Positions 8,323-16,908 of a DNA stretch of 64,000 nucleotides are shown piece after piece (within the stretch, counting starts at the first letter, position 1; each line of letters starts with the position of its first letter). The notes below the pieces were generated by a model. It made no database searches and was not told the DNA's origin. It worked only from the letters and a program-made list of their open reading frames with translations. This DNA is from Actinomyces oris (GTDB lineage: Bacteria > Actinomycetota > Actinomycetes > Actinomycetales > Actinomycetaceae): the NCBI RefSeq assembly GCF_001553935.1, contig NZ_CP014232.1, positions 1,736,001 to 1,800,000 of the forward strand, in the 5' to 3' direction. Made by a program: the position numbers and the translations under genes.

Positions 8323-8910
8323 ATGGTCACCAAACTCTCCTCCACGTCAACCGCCGGCAGCCTCGCCCACAGTCCCGCGCTCGCCCGCGTTCGCGAGGCC
8401 GGCCTGGTCCTGGCGGGAACGCTCGCCCTGACCCTCATCGGCCAGATCGTGATCCCCCTGCCCTTCACTCCGGTGCCGATCTCCATGGGCACCTTCGCAG
8501 CCCTTGGCGTCGGAGCCGTGCTCGGCTCGCGCCGTGGCGCCCTGTCCGCGATGCTCCTCGGCGCCCTGGCCGCTGTTGGGGCTCCGGTCCTGGCCGGTTG
8601 GACCGGGGGCACCGTCGTGACCTTCGGTTACGTCATCGGCTACACCCTCATCGCCGCCATCGCTGGACGCGCCGCCACCGTGTGGTCGCGCCACTCCGGC
8701 TCCGCAACCTCCCGGGTCGCCACCGGCGTCGCCCTCATGCTGCTGGCCTCGGCCTCGGTCTACGTCCCGGGCCTCATCTGGCTGAAGGTCGCCACCGGCG
8801 CCAGCTGGAGCACTGCCCTGAGCCTGGGCCTGGTGCCCTTCATCGCGGGAGACATCCTCAAGTCCGTGGTCGCCACCGGCCTGCTCCCCGCGCGCAGCCG
8901 CCTTGGCTGA
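8323..8910 (+). CDS. bioY: Biotin transporter BioY (ECF S component)
   Basis: A 195-residue membrane protein with about six hydrophobic helices. The family motif is visible in QIVIPLPFTPVPISMGTFAALGVGAVLGSRRGALS (positions 45-79) and later GYVIGYTLIAAIAGR and FIAGDILKSVVATGLLP, the conserved C-terminal helix with a lysine. BioY binds biotin and works with the EcfAT energy module, which is not in this window. It is preceded by a palindromic operator and followed by a GC-rich hairpin, consistent with a single-gene unit. No biotin-synthesis gene is nearby, suggesting scavenging. Confidence 0.94.
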   Translation: MVTKLSSTSTAGSLAHSPALARVREAGLVLAGTLALTLIGQIVIPLPFTPVPISMGTFAALGVGAVLGSRRGALSAMLLGALAAVGAPVLAGWTGGTVVTFGYVIGYTLIAAIAGRAATVWSRHSGSATSRVATGVALMLLASASVYVPGLIWLKVATGASWSTALSLGLVPFIAGDILKSVVATGLLPARSRLG

Positions 8911-8941
8911 TCACCCTGACTGCGTGAATCCGACCCTCCCT

Positions 8942-8974
8942 GTGCCCCGCCGGGCTCTGCGCTCGGCGGGGCAC
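8942..8974 (+). terminator. GC-rich hairpin after bioY
   Basis: GTGCCCCGCCG and CGGCGGGGCAC form a perfect 11-base stem with an 11-base loop, 32 bases after the bioY stop. There is no U-tract, as is common for actinobacterial terminators. Confidence 0.6.
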
Positions 8975-9025
8975 ACGGGCCTGAGGGCCCGCTTCGGGGT
9001 GGTCGGAGGGGGTTAGAGTGCCCGT

Positions 9026-10141
9026 ATGAGTCAGCCCGAAAGGCGGGCCGTACCCGTCCTGTCCGTCATGGACATGGTCCCCGTCAGCGCCGGATGCAGC
9101 CGCACCGACGCTCTTACCGACATGATCGCCCTGGCTCGAGCCGCCGATGCCGCCGGCTATGAGCGCTACTGGTTGGCCGAGCACCACGGCTCCACCACCT
9201 ACCTGTCCTCGGCGACCATCGTCCTCATGGGGCAGGTCCTGGCCGCCACCGAGCGTCTGGGTGTCGCCTCCGGCGGGATCATGCTGCCCAACCACGCCCC
9301 GCTCGTCGTCGCCGAGCAGATCGGAACCCTGGCCACCCTCTACCCCGGCCGGGTTGATCTGGGACTGGGTCGGGCCCCGGGCACCGACCGGCGCACGGCC
9401 GCTGCACTGCGCCGGCGGGCCTCCGAACCGGGTCGTTTCGCCGAGGAGATCCTGGAGATCCTCGCCTACCTCGGTGACGAGCCCGTGCCGGAACGGGTCC
9501 CCGGCTCCCTCCTCCTGGGCTCCCCCGGCAATCCCGACGACGCCCTCCACGCCCCTGAGCCCGGCGGCCCCCGCGTGCGGGCCATCCCCGGGGAGGGCAC
9601 CCACCCGACCGTGTGGGTGCTCGGCTCCTCGGTCAACGGCGCCCGCGTGGCCGGCCGGCTCGGACTTCCCTTCGCCGTAGCCTCGCACTTCGCCCCGGTC
9701 CAGGCCGAGGCGGCGATCGCCACCTACCGCTCCGTCCTGGAGTCCCGTACCGAAGACGCTCCCGGCCCTCAGTACGCACCGGATGTCCCCCGGGTCGCGG
9801 CCGCCGTCAACGTCATGGTGGCCCCCAGCCAGGAGGAGGCCCGCCTGCTGTTCAGCACCGCCATGGCCGCCGCTGCCCGCATTGTCGGCAACCGGCCCGG
9901 GCCGCTGGACCCGCCCAGCCAGGACCCCGAGGCCTGGCGCGCCTACGCGCCCGGCCGGGAGGGGGCCGTCGAGGCGGCCATGTCCCTGTCCTTCGTGGGC
10001 ACGGCCGACGACGTCGCCGCCCGCCTGCGTGAGCAGGCCGCCCGGTGGGACCTCGACGAGATCCTCGTGGTCACCTACGCCCACGACCCGGCCCTGCGGC
10101 GCCGCTCCTATGAGCTGCTCGCCCAGGCCTGGACCGCCTGA
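9026..10141 (+). CDS. LLM-class flavin-dependent oxidoreductase
   Basis: Bacterial luciferase-like monooxygenase of 371 residues. The start VLSVMDMVPVSAG, then AADAAGYERYWLAEHHG (strand 2 with the conserved EHH) and GVASGGIMLPNHAPLVVAEQIGTLATLYPGRVDLGLGRAPGTD are the family blocks of the MsnO8/YhbW-type single-subunit monooxygenases. These use reduced FMN or F420 and oxygen; the substrate is unknown. It lies 165 bases before the peptide-transporter genes on the same strand, but a promoter-like gap separates them. Confidence 0.9.
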   Translation: MSQPERRAVPVLSVMDMVPVSAGCSRTDALTDMIALARAADAAGYERYWLAEHHGSTTYLSSATIVLMGQVLAATERLGVASGGIMLPNHAPLVVAEQIGTLATLYPGRVDLGLGRAPGTDRRTAAALRRRASEPGRFAEEILEILAYLGDEPVPERVPGSLLLGSPGNPDDALHAPEPGGPRVRAIPGEGTHPTVWVLGSSVNGARVAGRLGLPFAVASHFAPVQAEAAIATYRSVLESRTEDAPGPQYAPDVPRVAAAVNVMVAPSQEEARLLFSTAMAAAARIVGNRPGPLDPPSQDPEAWRAYAPGREGAVEAAMSLSFVGTADDVAARLREQAARWDLDEILVVTYAHDPALRRRSYELLAQAWTA

Positions 10142-10196
10142 ATACGCCAGTCTCTCACGGTTTGACGCGCGTTCCACGTGTCGGCCCTGTTTCCAT

Positions 10197-10217
10197 GGCG
10201 GGCGTAATATGCCCGCC
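10197..10217. promoter_or_regulatory. Inverted repeat in the leader of the first peptide-transporter operon
   Basis: GGCGGGC-GTAATAT-GCCCGCC has 7-base perfect arms, and the AT-rich centre contains TAATAT, which resembles a -10 element. It lies 89 bases before the binding-protein start. It could be an operator overlapping the promoter or an RNA hairpin. No matching -35 is obvious; a TTGACG at 10162-10167 is too far away. Confidence 0.3.
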
Positions 10218-10305
10218 TATGGGCGGCGCCTGAGCCCCTCAGCGTGCCGGAAACCCTCTGATCCAGTGACGAATCCCCGTCGGTTCCATGCCCCATGGAG
10301 GTCGC

Positions 10306-11931
10306 ATGAACAACGCCCTGACAGTGTCGCGCCGTGGCTTCGGGCTCGGCGCGGCCGCCTTCGGCCTGCTCCTGGTCTCAGGATGCTCGCGCGGATCGGG
10401 TTCGGAAGGAGGCGGGCTGGGTAGCGGCAGCGGCAAGCTGACCCTGGCCTACAACTCCGACGGCCCCCACAAGACCTGGGCCGAGGCCGTGTGCCACTCG
10501 GTGTCCAACGTCCTGGGCATCACCATGGAGCCCCTGCCGGTGGCCCAGTTCTCCGAGATGCGCTCGGCCATCACCAAGCACACCCTCCTGGGCGCCTTCC
10601 GTTCCGGATGGTTGGCCGACTACCCCTCGCTGGAGAACTTCCTCAACGCCACCTTCCAGACCGGCGCCAGCGCCAACGACTCCCAGTACTCCTCGAAGAC
10701 CTTCGACGACCTGCTCGATAAGGCGGCGGCCGCCACCGATCCCCAGACCGCCTACGGCTACTTCCGCCAGGCCCAGTCCCAGCTCTTCGCCGACCTGCCC
10801 GGCATCCCGCTGTGGTACCAGAACGGGATCGGCGGATACTCCCGCAACGCCTCCAACGTCGACTTCAACTGGATCGCCACCCCGGTCTACGAGGAGGCCC
10901 GCTCCAGCGCCAACGGCGGCGTCATCCTGGCCAACAACACCGAGCCCCAGAACTCGCTGCTGCCCACCAACACCAACGAGTTCGGTGGTGGGCGGGTCCT
11001 CGACCTGATCTATGCCGGTCTGATCCGCTACGACAAGGACGGTAACGTCATCAACGAGGTGGCCTCTTCCATTGAGACCACGGACAACCAGCACTACACG
11101 ATCACTCTCAAACCGGGCTGGACCTTCTCCGACGGCAGTCCGGTGACCGCCGACTCCTTCATCAAGGCTTGGAAGTTCGGCGCCCTGCTGTCCAACGCCC
11201 AGCTCGGCTCCTCCTTCTTCGAGCGGATCAAGGGCTTCTCCTACGACGAGGACTCCGAGCTGACCGGGTTGACCAAGGTGGATGACCTCACCTTCACAGT
11301 CGAGCTGAACGCCCCGGCGTCGGACTTCAAGATCAGCCTGGGGCACTACGCCTACTATCCGATGCCGGACTCCGCCTTCAAGGACATCAAGGCCTACGGC
11401 AACAAGCCCGTGGGCAACGGCCCCTACCGGCTCGTCTCCTGGGACCACGACAGCCGGATGGTCCTGGAGCCCAACCCCGCCTACGCCGGCGGGCGCACCG
11501 TGGCGAACAAGGGCGTCACCTTCAAGCTGTACACGAGCTACGACTCGGTCTACAACGACCTGCTGGCCGACGCCATCGACATCGCCGACGGAGTCCCCGA
11601 CTCCTTCCTGCCCATCTTCCAGAAGCAGCTGGGCGAGCGTGCCATCAACAAGCCAGCCGCATACTTCCAGGGACTCGCCATCGACGTCACCCACGAGCAC
11701 TGGAAGATGGACGAGGAGGGACGCGCCCGCCGTGCCGCCATCTGCCGGGCCATCGACCGCAAGCTCATCTGCGACAAGCTCTATTACGGCACCCGCACGC
11801 CCGCCAAGGACTTCACCGCTCCCACCGTTGTGGGCTGGACGCCGGATGTCCCGGGCAATGAGGTCCTCACTTACGACCCGGACGAGGCCAGACGCCTGTG
11901 GGCGCGGGCCGAGGCCATCTCCACGTTCTGA
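10306..11931 (+). CDS. Peptide ABC transporter substrate-binding lipoprotein with circularly permuted halves
   Basis: SBP_bac_5 (OppA/DppA) family, 541 residues, normal total length. An SRRGFGLG arginine-pair signal and lipobox VSGC (Cys27) lead into a Gly/Ser linker (30-43). Residues 44-197 then correspond to what is normally the C-terminal part: LTLAYNSDGPHKTWAEAV, GWLADYPSLENFLN, the FDDLLDKA helix and LPGIPLWY. Residues 202-541 are the normal N-terminal part: GGVILANNTEPQNSL, IYAGLIRYDKDGNV, GWTFSDGSPVTADSF, PVGNGPYRL, and the end AEAISTF. The end of the protein runs naturally into its own beginning. ATG 10306 has GGAGG upstream. Function as a peptide receptor for the downstream permeases is inferred. 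Confidence 0.85.
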   Translation: MNNALTVSRRGFGLGAAAFGLLLVSGCSRGSGSEGGGLGSGSGKLTLAYNSDGPHKTWAEAVCHSVSNVLGITMEPLPVAQFSEMRSAITKHTLLGAFRSGWLADYPSLENFLNATFQTGASANDSQYSSKTFDDLLDKAAAATDPQTAYGYFRQAQSQLFADLPGIPLWYQNGIGGYSRNASNVDFNWIATPVYEEARSSANGGVILANNTEPQNSLLPTNTNEFGGGRVLDLIYAGLIRYDKDGNVINEVASSIETTDNQHYTITLKPGWTFSDGSPVTADSFIKAWKFGALLSNAQLGSSFFERIKGFSYDEDSELTGLTKVDDLTFTVELNAPASDFKISLGHYAYYPMPDSAFKDIKAYGNKPVGNGPYRLVSWDHDSRMVLEPNPAYAGGRTVANKGVTFKLYTSYDSVYNDLLADAIDIADGVPDSFLPIFQKQLGERAINKPAAYFQGLAIDVTHEHWKMDEEGRARRAAICRAIDRKLICDKLYYGTRTPAKDFTAPTVVGWTPDVPGNEVLTYDPDEARRLWARAEAISTF

Positions 11932-11948
11932 GGGAGGAAGAAGGAGAC

Positions 11949-12878
11949 ATGCTTCGCTACGTCGCACGCAGGCTGCTGCAGATGGTCCCGGTGTTCTTCG
12001 GTGCCACGCTGCTCATCTACGCGATGGTCTTCGCCCTGCCGGGCGACCCGATCGCCGCGCTCGGGGGCCAGCGCTCGCTCAGCCCCGAGGTGATCGACCA
12101 GATCAAGGCCAGCTACCACCTCGACAAGCCCTTCATCGTCCAGTACCTGCTCTACCTCAAGGGACTGTTCACCCTGGACCTGGGCCAGTCGCTGCGGGGG
12201 ACCGAGTCCATCCTCGACGTGCTGGTGCGGGCCTACCCGATCACCATCAAGCTCTCCCTCATGGCCCTGGCCTTCGAGGCCATCGCGGGCATCGGCTTCG
12301 GCCTCATCGCCGGGGTGAGGAAGGGCGGCTGGTTCGACGCCACCGTCCTGGTGCTCTCCCTGGTGGTCATCGCCGTGCCCACCTTCGTCATCGGCTTCGT
12401 CCTGCAGTTCATCGTCGGGGTCCGCCTGGGATGGCTGCCCGTGACCGCCGGCGAGAGCCCCGGCTTCACCGAGCTCCTCATGCCCGCCATGGTGCTGGGC
12501 GCCGTCTCCTTCGCCTACGTGCTGCGCCTGACCCGTACCGAGGTGGCCGAGAACCTCACCGCCGACCACGTGCGCACCGCCCGGGCCAAGGGCCTGAGCG
12601 GGGCCCGCGTCATGATCGTCCACGTCCTGCGCAACTCCCTGGTCCCCGTCGTCACCTTCCTGGGTGCGGACCTAGGGGCCCTCATGGGAGGCGCCATCGT
12701 CACCGAGGGCATCTTCAACATCAAGGGAGTGGGAGGCACCCTCTACTCCGCCATCATCCGCGGCGACGGCCCCATGGTCGTGTCCTTCACCACCGTGCTC
12801 GTGCTCGTCTTCATCATCTCCAACCTCCTGGTGGACCTGCTCTACGCCGCCCTGGACCCGAGGATCCGCTATGCCTGA
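11949..12878 (+). CDS. Peptide ABC transporter permease (DppB/OppB type)
   Basis: A 309-residue inner-membrane subunit with about six membrane helices. The start MLRYVARRLLQMVPVFFGATLLIY is typical of DppB, as are the DPIAALGGQ block and the EAA-loop DHVRTARAKGLSGARVMIVHVLRNSL that contacts the ATPase. ATG at 11949 follows AAGGAG. It lies 17 bases after the permuted binding-protein gene and overlaps the next permease by 8 bases, so the four genes form one operon. Confidence 0.95.
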   Translation: MLRYVARRLLQMVPVFFGATLLIYAMVFALPGDPIAALGGQRSLSPEVIDQIKASYHLDKPFIVQYLLYLKGLFTLDLGQSLRGTESILDVLVRAYPITIKLSLMALAFEAIAGIGFGLIAGVRKGGWFDATVLVLSLVVIAVPTFVIGFVLQFIVGVRLGWLPVTAGESPGFTELLMPAMVLGAVSFAYVLRLTRTEVAENLTADHVRTARAKGLSGARVMIVHVLRNSLVPVVTFLGADLGALMGGAIVTEGIFNIKGVGGTLYSAIIRGDGPMVVSFTTVLVLVFIISNLLVDLLYAALDPRIRYA

Positions 12879-13830
12879 GAACACCACGTCCCCCACTACC
12901 CGCCCGGGCCAGGAGCGCTTCGTCATCGCCGACGACGAGATCGGCCTGGGCGCCGTCGACGCCGTCGCCGACGAGTCCGCCCCGGCCTCCGTCTGGGTCG
13001 ACGCCTGGAGGCAGCTGCGCCGTCGGCCCATCTTCTGGGCGGCCTCGGTGCTCATCGCCGTGGCCGTGGCCTTCTCCCTGGTCCCCGGGCTCATCGCCCC
13101 GCGCGACCCCGGCTACTGCACGCTGGTCAACTCCTACCAGGGGCCCTCCTGGGGCCATCCCTTCGGATTCGACATCCAGGGCTGCGACATCTTCGCCCGC
13201 ACCGTCCACGGCGCCCGGGCCTCGGTGAGCGTGGGCATCTTCACCACCCTCGTCGTGGTCCTCGTGGGCTCGGCCGTCGGGGCCCTGGCCGGATTCTTCG
13301 GCGGGTTCTTCGACGCGCTACTCTCGCGCGTCACCGACATCTTCTTCGCCGTGCCCTTCGTCCTGGCGGCCATCGTCGTCATGCAGATGTTCCGCAACGA
13401 CCGCTCGATCCTCACCGTCATCCTGGTCCTGGCCCTGTTCGGCTGGCCCCAGATCGCCCGCATCACGCGAGGCTCGGTCATGAGCGTCAAGAACGAGGAC
13501 TACGTGACCGCCTCACGGGCGCTGGGCTCGGGACGCATGGCCATGCTGCTGCGCCACGTCATGCCCAACGCGGCCGCCCCCATCATCGTGACCGCCACCG
13601 TCGAGCTCGGCGTCTTCATCGTCTCGGAAGCTACCTTGAGCTTCCTGGGCATCGGGCTGCCTTCCTCGGTCGTCTCCTGGGGTGCGGACATCGCGGCCGC
13701 CAAGGACGCCCTCAACAGCCACCCCAGCGTCCTGCTCTTCCCCTCCGGCGCACTGGCCCTGACCGTGCTCGGCTTCATCATGCTCGGCGACGTCGTCCGC
13801 GACGCCCTGGACCCGAAGGCCCGCAAGTGA
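12871..13830 (+). CDS. Peptide ABC transporter permease (DppC/OppC type)
   Basis: A 319-residue partner permease. After an acidic, non-conserved cytoplasmic tail of about 50 residues comes the OppC_N helix (WAASVLIAVAVAFSLVPGLI), the conserved HPFGFDIQGCDIFARTVHGAR segment and the EAA loop EDYVTASRALGSGRMAMLLRH. The C-terminus ends LGDVVRDALDPKARK, typical of the family. It overlaps dppB by 8 bases and the ATPase gene by 4 (GTGA). Confidence 0.95.
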   Translation: MPENTTSPTTRPGQERFVIADDEIGLGAVDAVADESAPASVWVDAWRQLRRRPIFWAASVLIAVAVAFSLVPGLIAPRDPGYCTLVNSYQGPSWGHPFGFDIQGCDIFARTVHGARASVSVGIFTTLVVVLVGSAVGALAGFFGGFFDALLSRVTDIFFAVPFVLAAIVVMQMFRNDRSILTVILVLALFGWPQIARITRGSVMSVKNEDYVTASRALGSGRMAMLLRHVMPNAAAPIIVTATVELGVFIVSEATLSFLGIGLPSSVVSWGADIAAAKDALNSHPSVLLFPSGALALTVLGFIMLGDVVRDALDPKARK

Positions 13831-15710
13831 CACCCTCCAACGCATCTACCGCCACCGCCTCAGGCGCCTCCGACAAGACCTTCGCCCCCGCGTCCTCCTG
13901 GAAGGCCGAGAGCGACCCCCTCCTGGAGATCCGTGACCTGGAGGTCGCCTTCCGCTCCTCGACCGGGCTCGTCCCGGCCGTGCGCAAGGCGAACCTGACC
14001 CTCTACCCCGGCCAGTCGGTCGCCATCGTGGGGGAGTCGGGCTCGGGCAAGTCCACCCTGGCCCACGCCGTCATCGGGCTGCTGCCCGGAACCGGCCGGG
14101 TCACCGGCGGCACGATCCGCTTCCAGGGCCGCGACATCACCCACCTGGGCACCCAGGAGCTCACCGCCCTGCGCGGCTCCTCCATCGGCCTGGTGCCCCA
14201 GGACCCCATGTCCAACCTCAACCCGGTGTGGTCCATCGGCTTCCAGGTCAAGGAGGCGCTGCGGGCCAACGGCCTGGCCGGCGTCGCCGACGACCGCCTC
14301 GCCCACCTCATGGCCGAACATGCCGGGCACGCGGGGCGCACTGGGCACGCCGACCGCGCCCAGAAGGCGGCCCCCTCGGCCGGCGGGCGCATCGACGTCG
14401 ACGAGCAGGTGGCCCTCCTGCTGGAGCAGGCCGGCCTGCCCGAGGCCTCCCGGCGGGCCAAGCAGTACCCTCACGAGTTCTCCGGCGGCATGCGCCAGCG
14501 CGCCCTCATCGCCATCGGCCTGGCTGCCCGCCCCGACCTGCTCATCGCCGATGAGCCCACCAGCGCCCTGGACGTCACCGTCCAGCGACGTATCCTCGAC
14601 CACCTCCAGACCCTCGTGCGCGAGCTGGGCACCGCGATGCTCTTCATCACCCACGACCTGGGGCTGGCCGCCGAGAGGGCCGAGCACATCGTCGTCATGC
14701 ACCGCGGCCGGGTCGTCGAGTCCGGCCCCAGCCTCGAGGTGCTCCAGGATCCCCGTCACCCCTACACCCAGCGCCTGGTCAAGGCCGCCCCCTCCCTGGC
14801 CTCCCGGCGCATCGAGTCCGCCCACGCCCGCGGCATCCAGGTCACCGACGACGAGCTCCTGGGCGCCAGCCTGGGATCGAGCGCCACCGAGGAGATCCTG
14901 CGCGTGGAGCACCTCACCAAGGTCTTCGAGGTGCGCGGCGCCAAGGGCAAGGACAAGACCCTCACCGCCGTCGACGACGTCAGCTTCGGTATCCGCAAGG
15001 GCACGACGACGGCGCTCGTGGGCGAGTCCGGCTCGGGCAAGTCCACGGTCGCCAACATCATCCTGAACCTCATCGACCCCACCTCCGGCAAGGTGTTCCA
15101 CGACGGGGTGGACCTGTCCACCCTGGGGCCCAAGGAGCTCTTCGCCCTGCGGCGCATCATGCAGCCGGTCTTCCAGAACCCCTACGGCTCCCTGGACCCG
15201 ATGTACTCGATCTTCCGCGTCGTCGAGGAGCCGCTGCGGGTCCACGGGATCGGCACGGCCAAGGAGCGCGAGGCGCGCGTCGCCGAGCTGCTCGACATGG
15301 TCTCCCTGCCGCGCTCGGTCATGCGCCGCTACCCCCACGAGCTCTCCGGCGGTCAGCGCCAGCGCGTCGCCATCGCCCGCGCCCTGGCCCTCAAGCCGCA
15401 GATCGTCGTCCTCGACGAGGCGGTCTCCGCCCTGGACGTGTTGGTCCAGGCCCAGATCCTGCGCCTGCTGTCCGACCTGCAGTCCGAGCTGGAGCTGACC
15501 TACCTGTTCATCACCCACGACCTGGCCGTCGTGCGCCAGATCGCTGACGACGTCGTCGTCATGGAGCACGGGCGCATCGTGGAGTCCGGGGCGGCCGACG
15601 AGCTCTTCGCGAACCCGAGCCAGGACTACACCCGCGAGCTCATCCGGGCCGTCCCCGGAGCCGGCATCGACCTCTACGGCGATGAGGCTCCCTCGAGGTC
15701 CGAGAGCTGA
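13827..15710 (+). CDS. Peptide ABC transporter ATPase, fused DppD-DppF
   Basis: Two complete ABC ATPase domains in one 627-residue chain, replacing separate DppD and DppF. Domain 1 has Walker [10 protein letters not shown] at about 69-77, signature FSGGMRQRA and Walker B LLIADEPTSALD. Domain 2 has Walker A at about 398-407, signature LSGGQRQRV and Walker B VVLDEAVSALD. A short His/Gly/Ala-rich insertion (about residues 165-190) interrupts the helical part of domain 1. Unlike the second transporter's ATPase, the Cys-rich oligopeptide-binding tails are missing. The start GTG overlaps the dppC stop. Confidence 0.94.
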   Translation: MTPSNASTATASGASDKTFAPASSWKAESDPLLEIRDLEVAFRSSTGLVPAVRKANLTLYPGQSVAIVGESGSGKSTLAHAVIGLLPGTGRVTGGTIRFQGRDITHLGTQELTALRGSSIGLVPQDPMSNLNPVWSIGFQVKEALRANGLAGVADDRLAHLMAEHAGHAGRTGHADRAQKAAPSAGGRIDVDEQVALLLEQAGLPEASRRAKQYPHEFSGGMRQRALIAIGLAARPDLLIADEPTSALDVTVQRRILDHLQTLVRELGTAMLFITHDLGLAAERAEHIVVMHRGRVVESGPSLEVLQDPRHPYTQRLVKAAPSLASRRIESAHARGIQVTDDELLGASLGSSATEEILRVEHLTKVFEVRGAKGKDKTLTAVDDVSFGIRKGTTTALVGESGSGKSTVANIILNLIDPTSGKVFHDGVDLSTLGPKELFALRRIMQPVFQNPYGSLDPMYSIFRVVEEPLRVHGIGTAKEREARVAELLDMVSLPRSVMRRYPHELSGGQRQRVAIARALALKPQIVVLDEAVSALDVLVQAQILRLLSDLQSELELTYLFITHDLAVVRQIADDVVVMEHGRIVESGAADELFANPSQDYTRELIRAVPGAGIDLYGDEAPSRSES

Positions 15711-15726
15711 GGATAGACGTCTGACG

Positions 15727-15765
15727 ACGCGGCGGTGGACATCAATCCGCCGCCGCGTTTCATTT
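15727..15765 (+). terminator. Rho-independent terminator of the first transporter operon
   Basis: ACGCGGCGG pairs with CCGCCGCGT (9 bases perfect, 14-base loop) and is followed by TTTCATTT. It lies 17 bases after the ATPase stop and separates the two transporter operons. Confidence 0.7.
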
Positions 15766-15945
15766 CCCCTTTTTAACCAGGTGAGCGGTTTTTGAATGCT
15801 GGAAATGTATCCATTGCGTTTCACTCGACAGGTATTGTGACCTCATTCATTTGTTCGTACACGGTGTCACCTCCAAGGCTGTCAGGTGCTCGTGCTGCGG
15901 GCCGGTGATCCAAGCATCGGTGGGTTGTCCCAAGGAGGAGAACGC

Positions 15946-16905
15946 ATGCTCCCGTACCTGGCGCGCCGGATCGCGAACTACGCGGTCCTGCTGTTCATCG
16001 CCACGTCGTTGGCGTACCTGCTGGCCTCGGCCTCCCTGGACCCCTCAGCCCTGTGGAACCGTCAGGACCCCTCCCTCAACTGGGACGCCATTCACGCCAA
16101 CCTCGTGAAGTACAACATCAGCCACGACCTGCCCGTGTGGGACCGCTACGTCACCTGGCTGCGCAACGTGCTCTTCCACTGGGACTGGGGGCGCACCCCC
16201 AAGGGCGAGCTCATCAACACCCTCATCGGCACCAAGATCTTCGTCTCGGTGCGGCTGGTCATCCTGGGTGCAGCCATCGGCATGGTCGGGGGAGTGGCCC
16301 TGGGGGCCTGGACCGCCACGCGCCAGTACCGCTTCTCCGACCGCGCGATCTCCCTGATCTCCATGATTATCATCTCCACCCCCGCCATGGTCATCGCGAT
16401 CCTCCTGCAGGTCCTGGCCGTCCAGATCAACCGCAGCTCCGGCTTCCAGATCTTCGAGTTCACCGGTGAGGGGGAGGGCGCCCTCGGTCGCCTCCAGCAC
16501 CTGCTGCTTCCCACCCTGTCGATGTCGCTGGGCGGTATCGCCTCCTACTCCCGCTTCCAGCGCAACCTCATGCTCGACACCCTGGGCGCCGACTACGTGC
16601 GCACCGCCCGCGCCAAGGGCCTCATCAAGCGCAAGGCGCTGACCCGCCACGCGCTGCGCACCGCGCTCATCCCCATGGCCACCTACTTCGCCTTCGCCCT
16701 GGCCACCCTGTTCACCGGTGCCGCCATCACCGAGCGGGTCTACGGCTGGCACGGCATGGGCGAGTACTCCATCAGTGCGATCGCCGGTATGGACATCAAC
16801 GGGGTGACGGCCGTGGTCGCCTTCTCCGGGCTGTGCACCCTCACCGGTGCGCTCCTGTCCGATGTCTTCGTGGCGATCGTCGACCCGAGAGTGAGGGTGA
16901 GCTGA
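15946..16905 (+). CDS. Peptide ABC transporter permease (DppB/OppB type), second system
   Basis: A 319-residue permease with MLPYLARRIANYAVLLFIATSLAYLLAS at the N-terminus. A periplasmic segment holds DPSLNWDAIHANLVKYNI, and the EAA loop reads ADYVRTARAKGLIKRKALTRHALR. ATG at 15946 follows AAGGAGG with ideal spacing. It opens a second dpp/opp operon, separated from the first by a terminator and about 180 bases of lower-GC leader. Gene order here is permease-permease-ATPase-binding protein, the reverse of operon 1 for the binding protein. Confidence 0.94.
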   Translation: MLPYLARRIANYAVLLFIATSLAYLLASASLDPSALWNRQDPSLNWDAIHANLVKYNISHDLPVWDRYVTWLRNVLFHWDWGRTPKGELINTLIGTKIFVSVRLVILGAAIGMVGGVALGAWTATRQYRFSDRAISLISMIIISTPAMVIAILLQVLAVQINRSSGFQIFEFTGEGEGALGRLQHLLLPTLSMSLGGIASYSRFQRNLMLDTLGADYVRTARAKGLIKRKALTRHALRTALIPMATYFAFALATLFTGAAITERVYGWHGMGEYSISAIAGMDINGVTAVVAFSGLCTLTGALLSDVFVAIVDPRVRVS

Positions 16906-16908
16906 CCC

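Noticed and set aside
10378..11967. Long minus-strand reading frame opposite the permuted binding protein
   Set aside because: Shadow frame produced by GC-rich codon bias; Gly/Val/Leu-rich sequence without motifs, while the plus strand has clear family motifs.
13860..15824. 654-codon frame antisense to the first fused ATPase
   Set aside because: Both ATPase domains are unmistakable on the plus strand; the antisense product has no recognisable domain.
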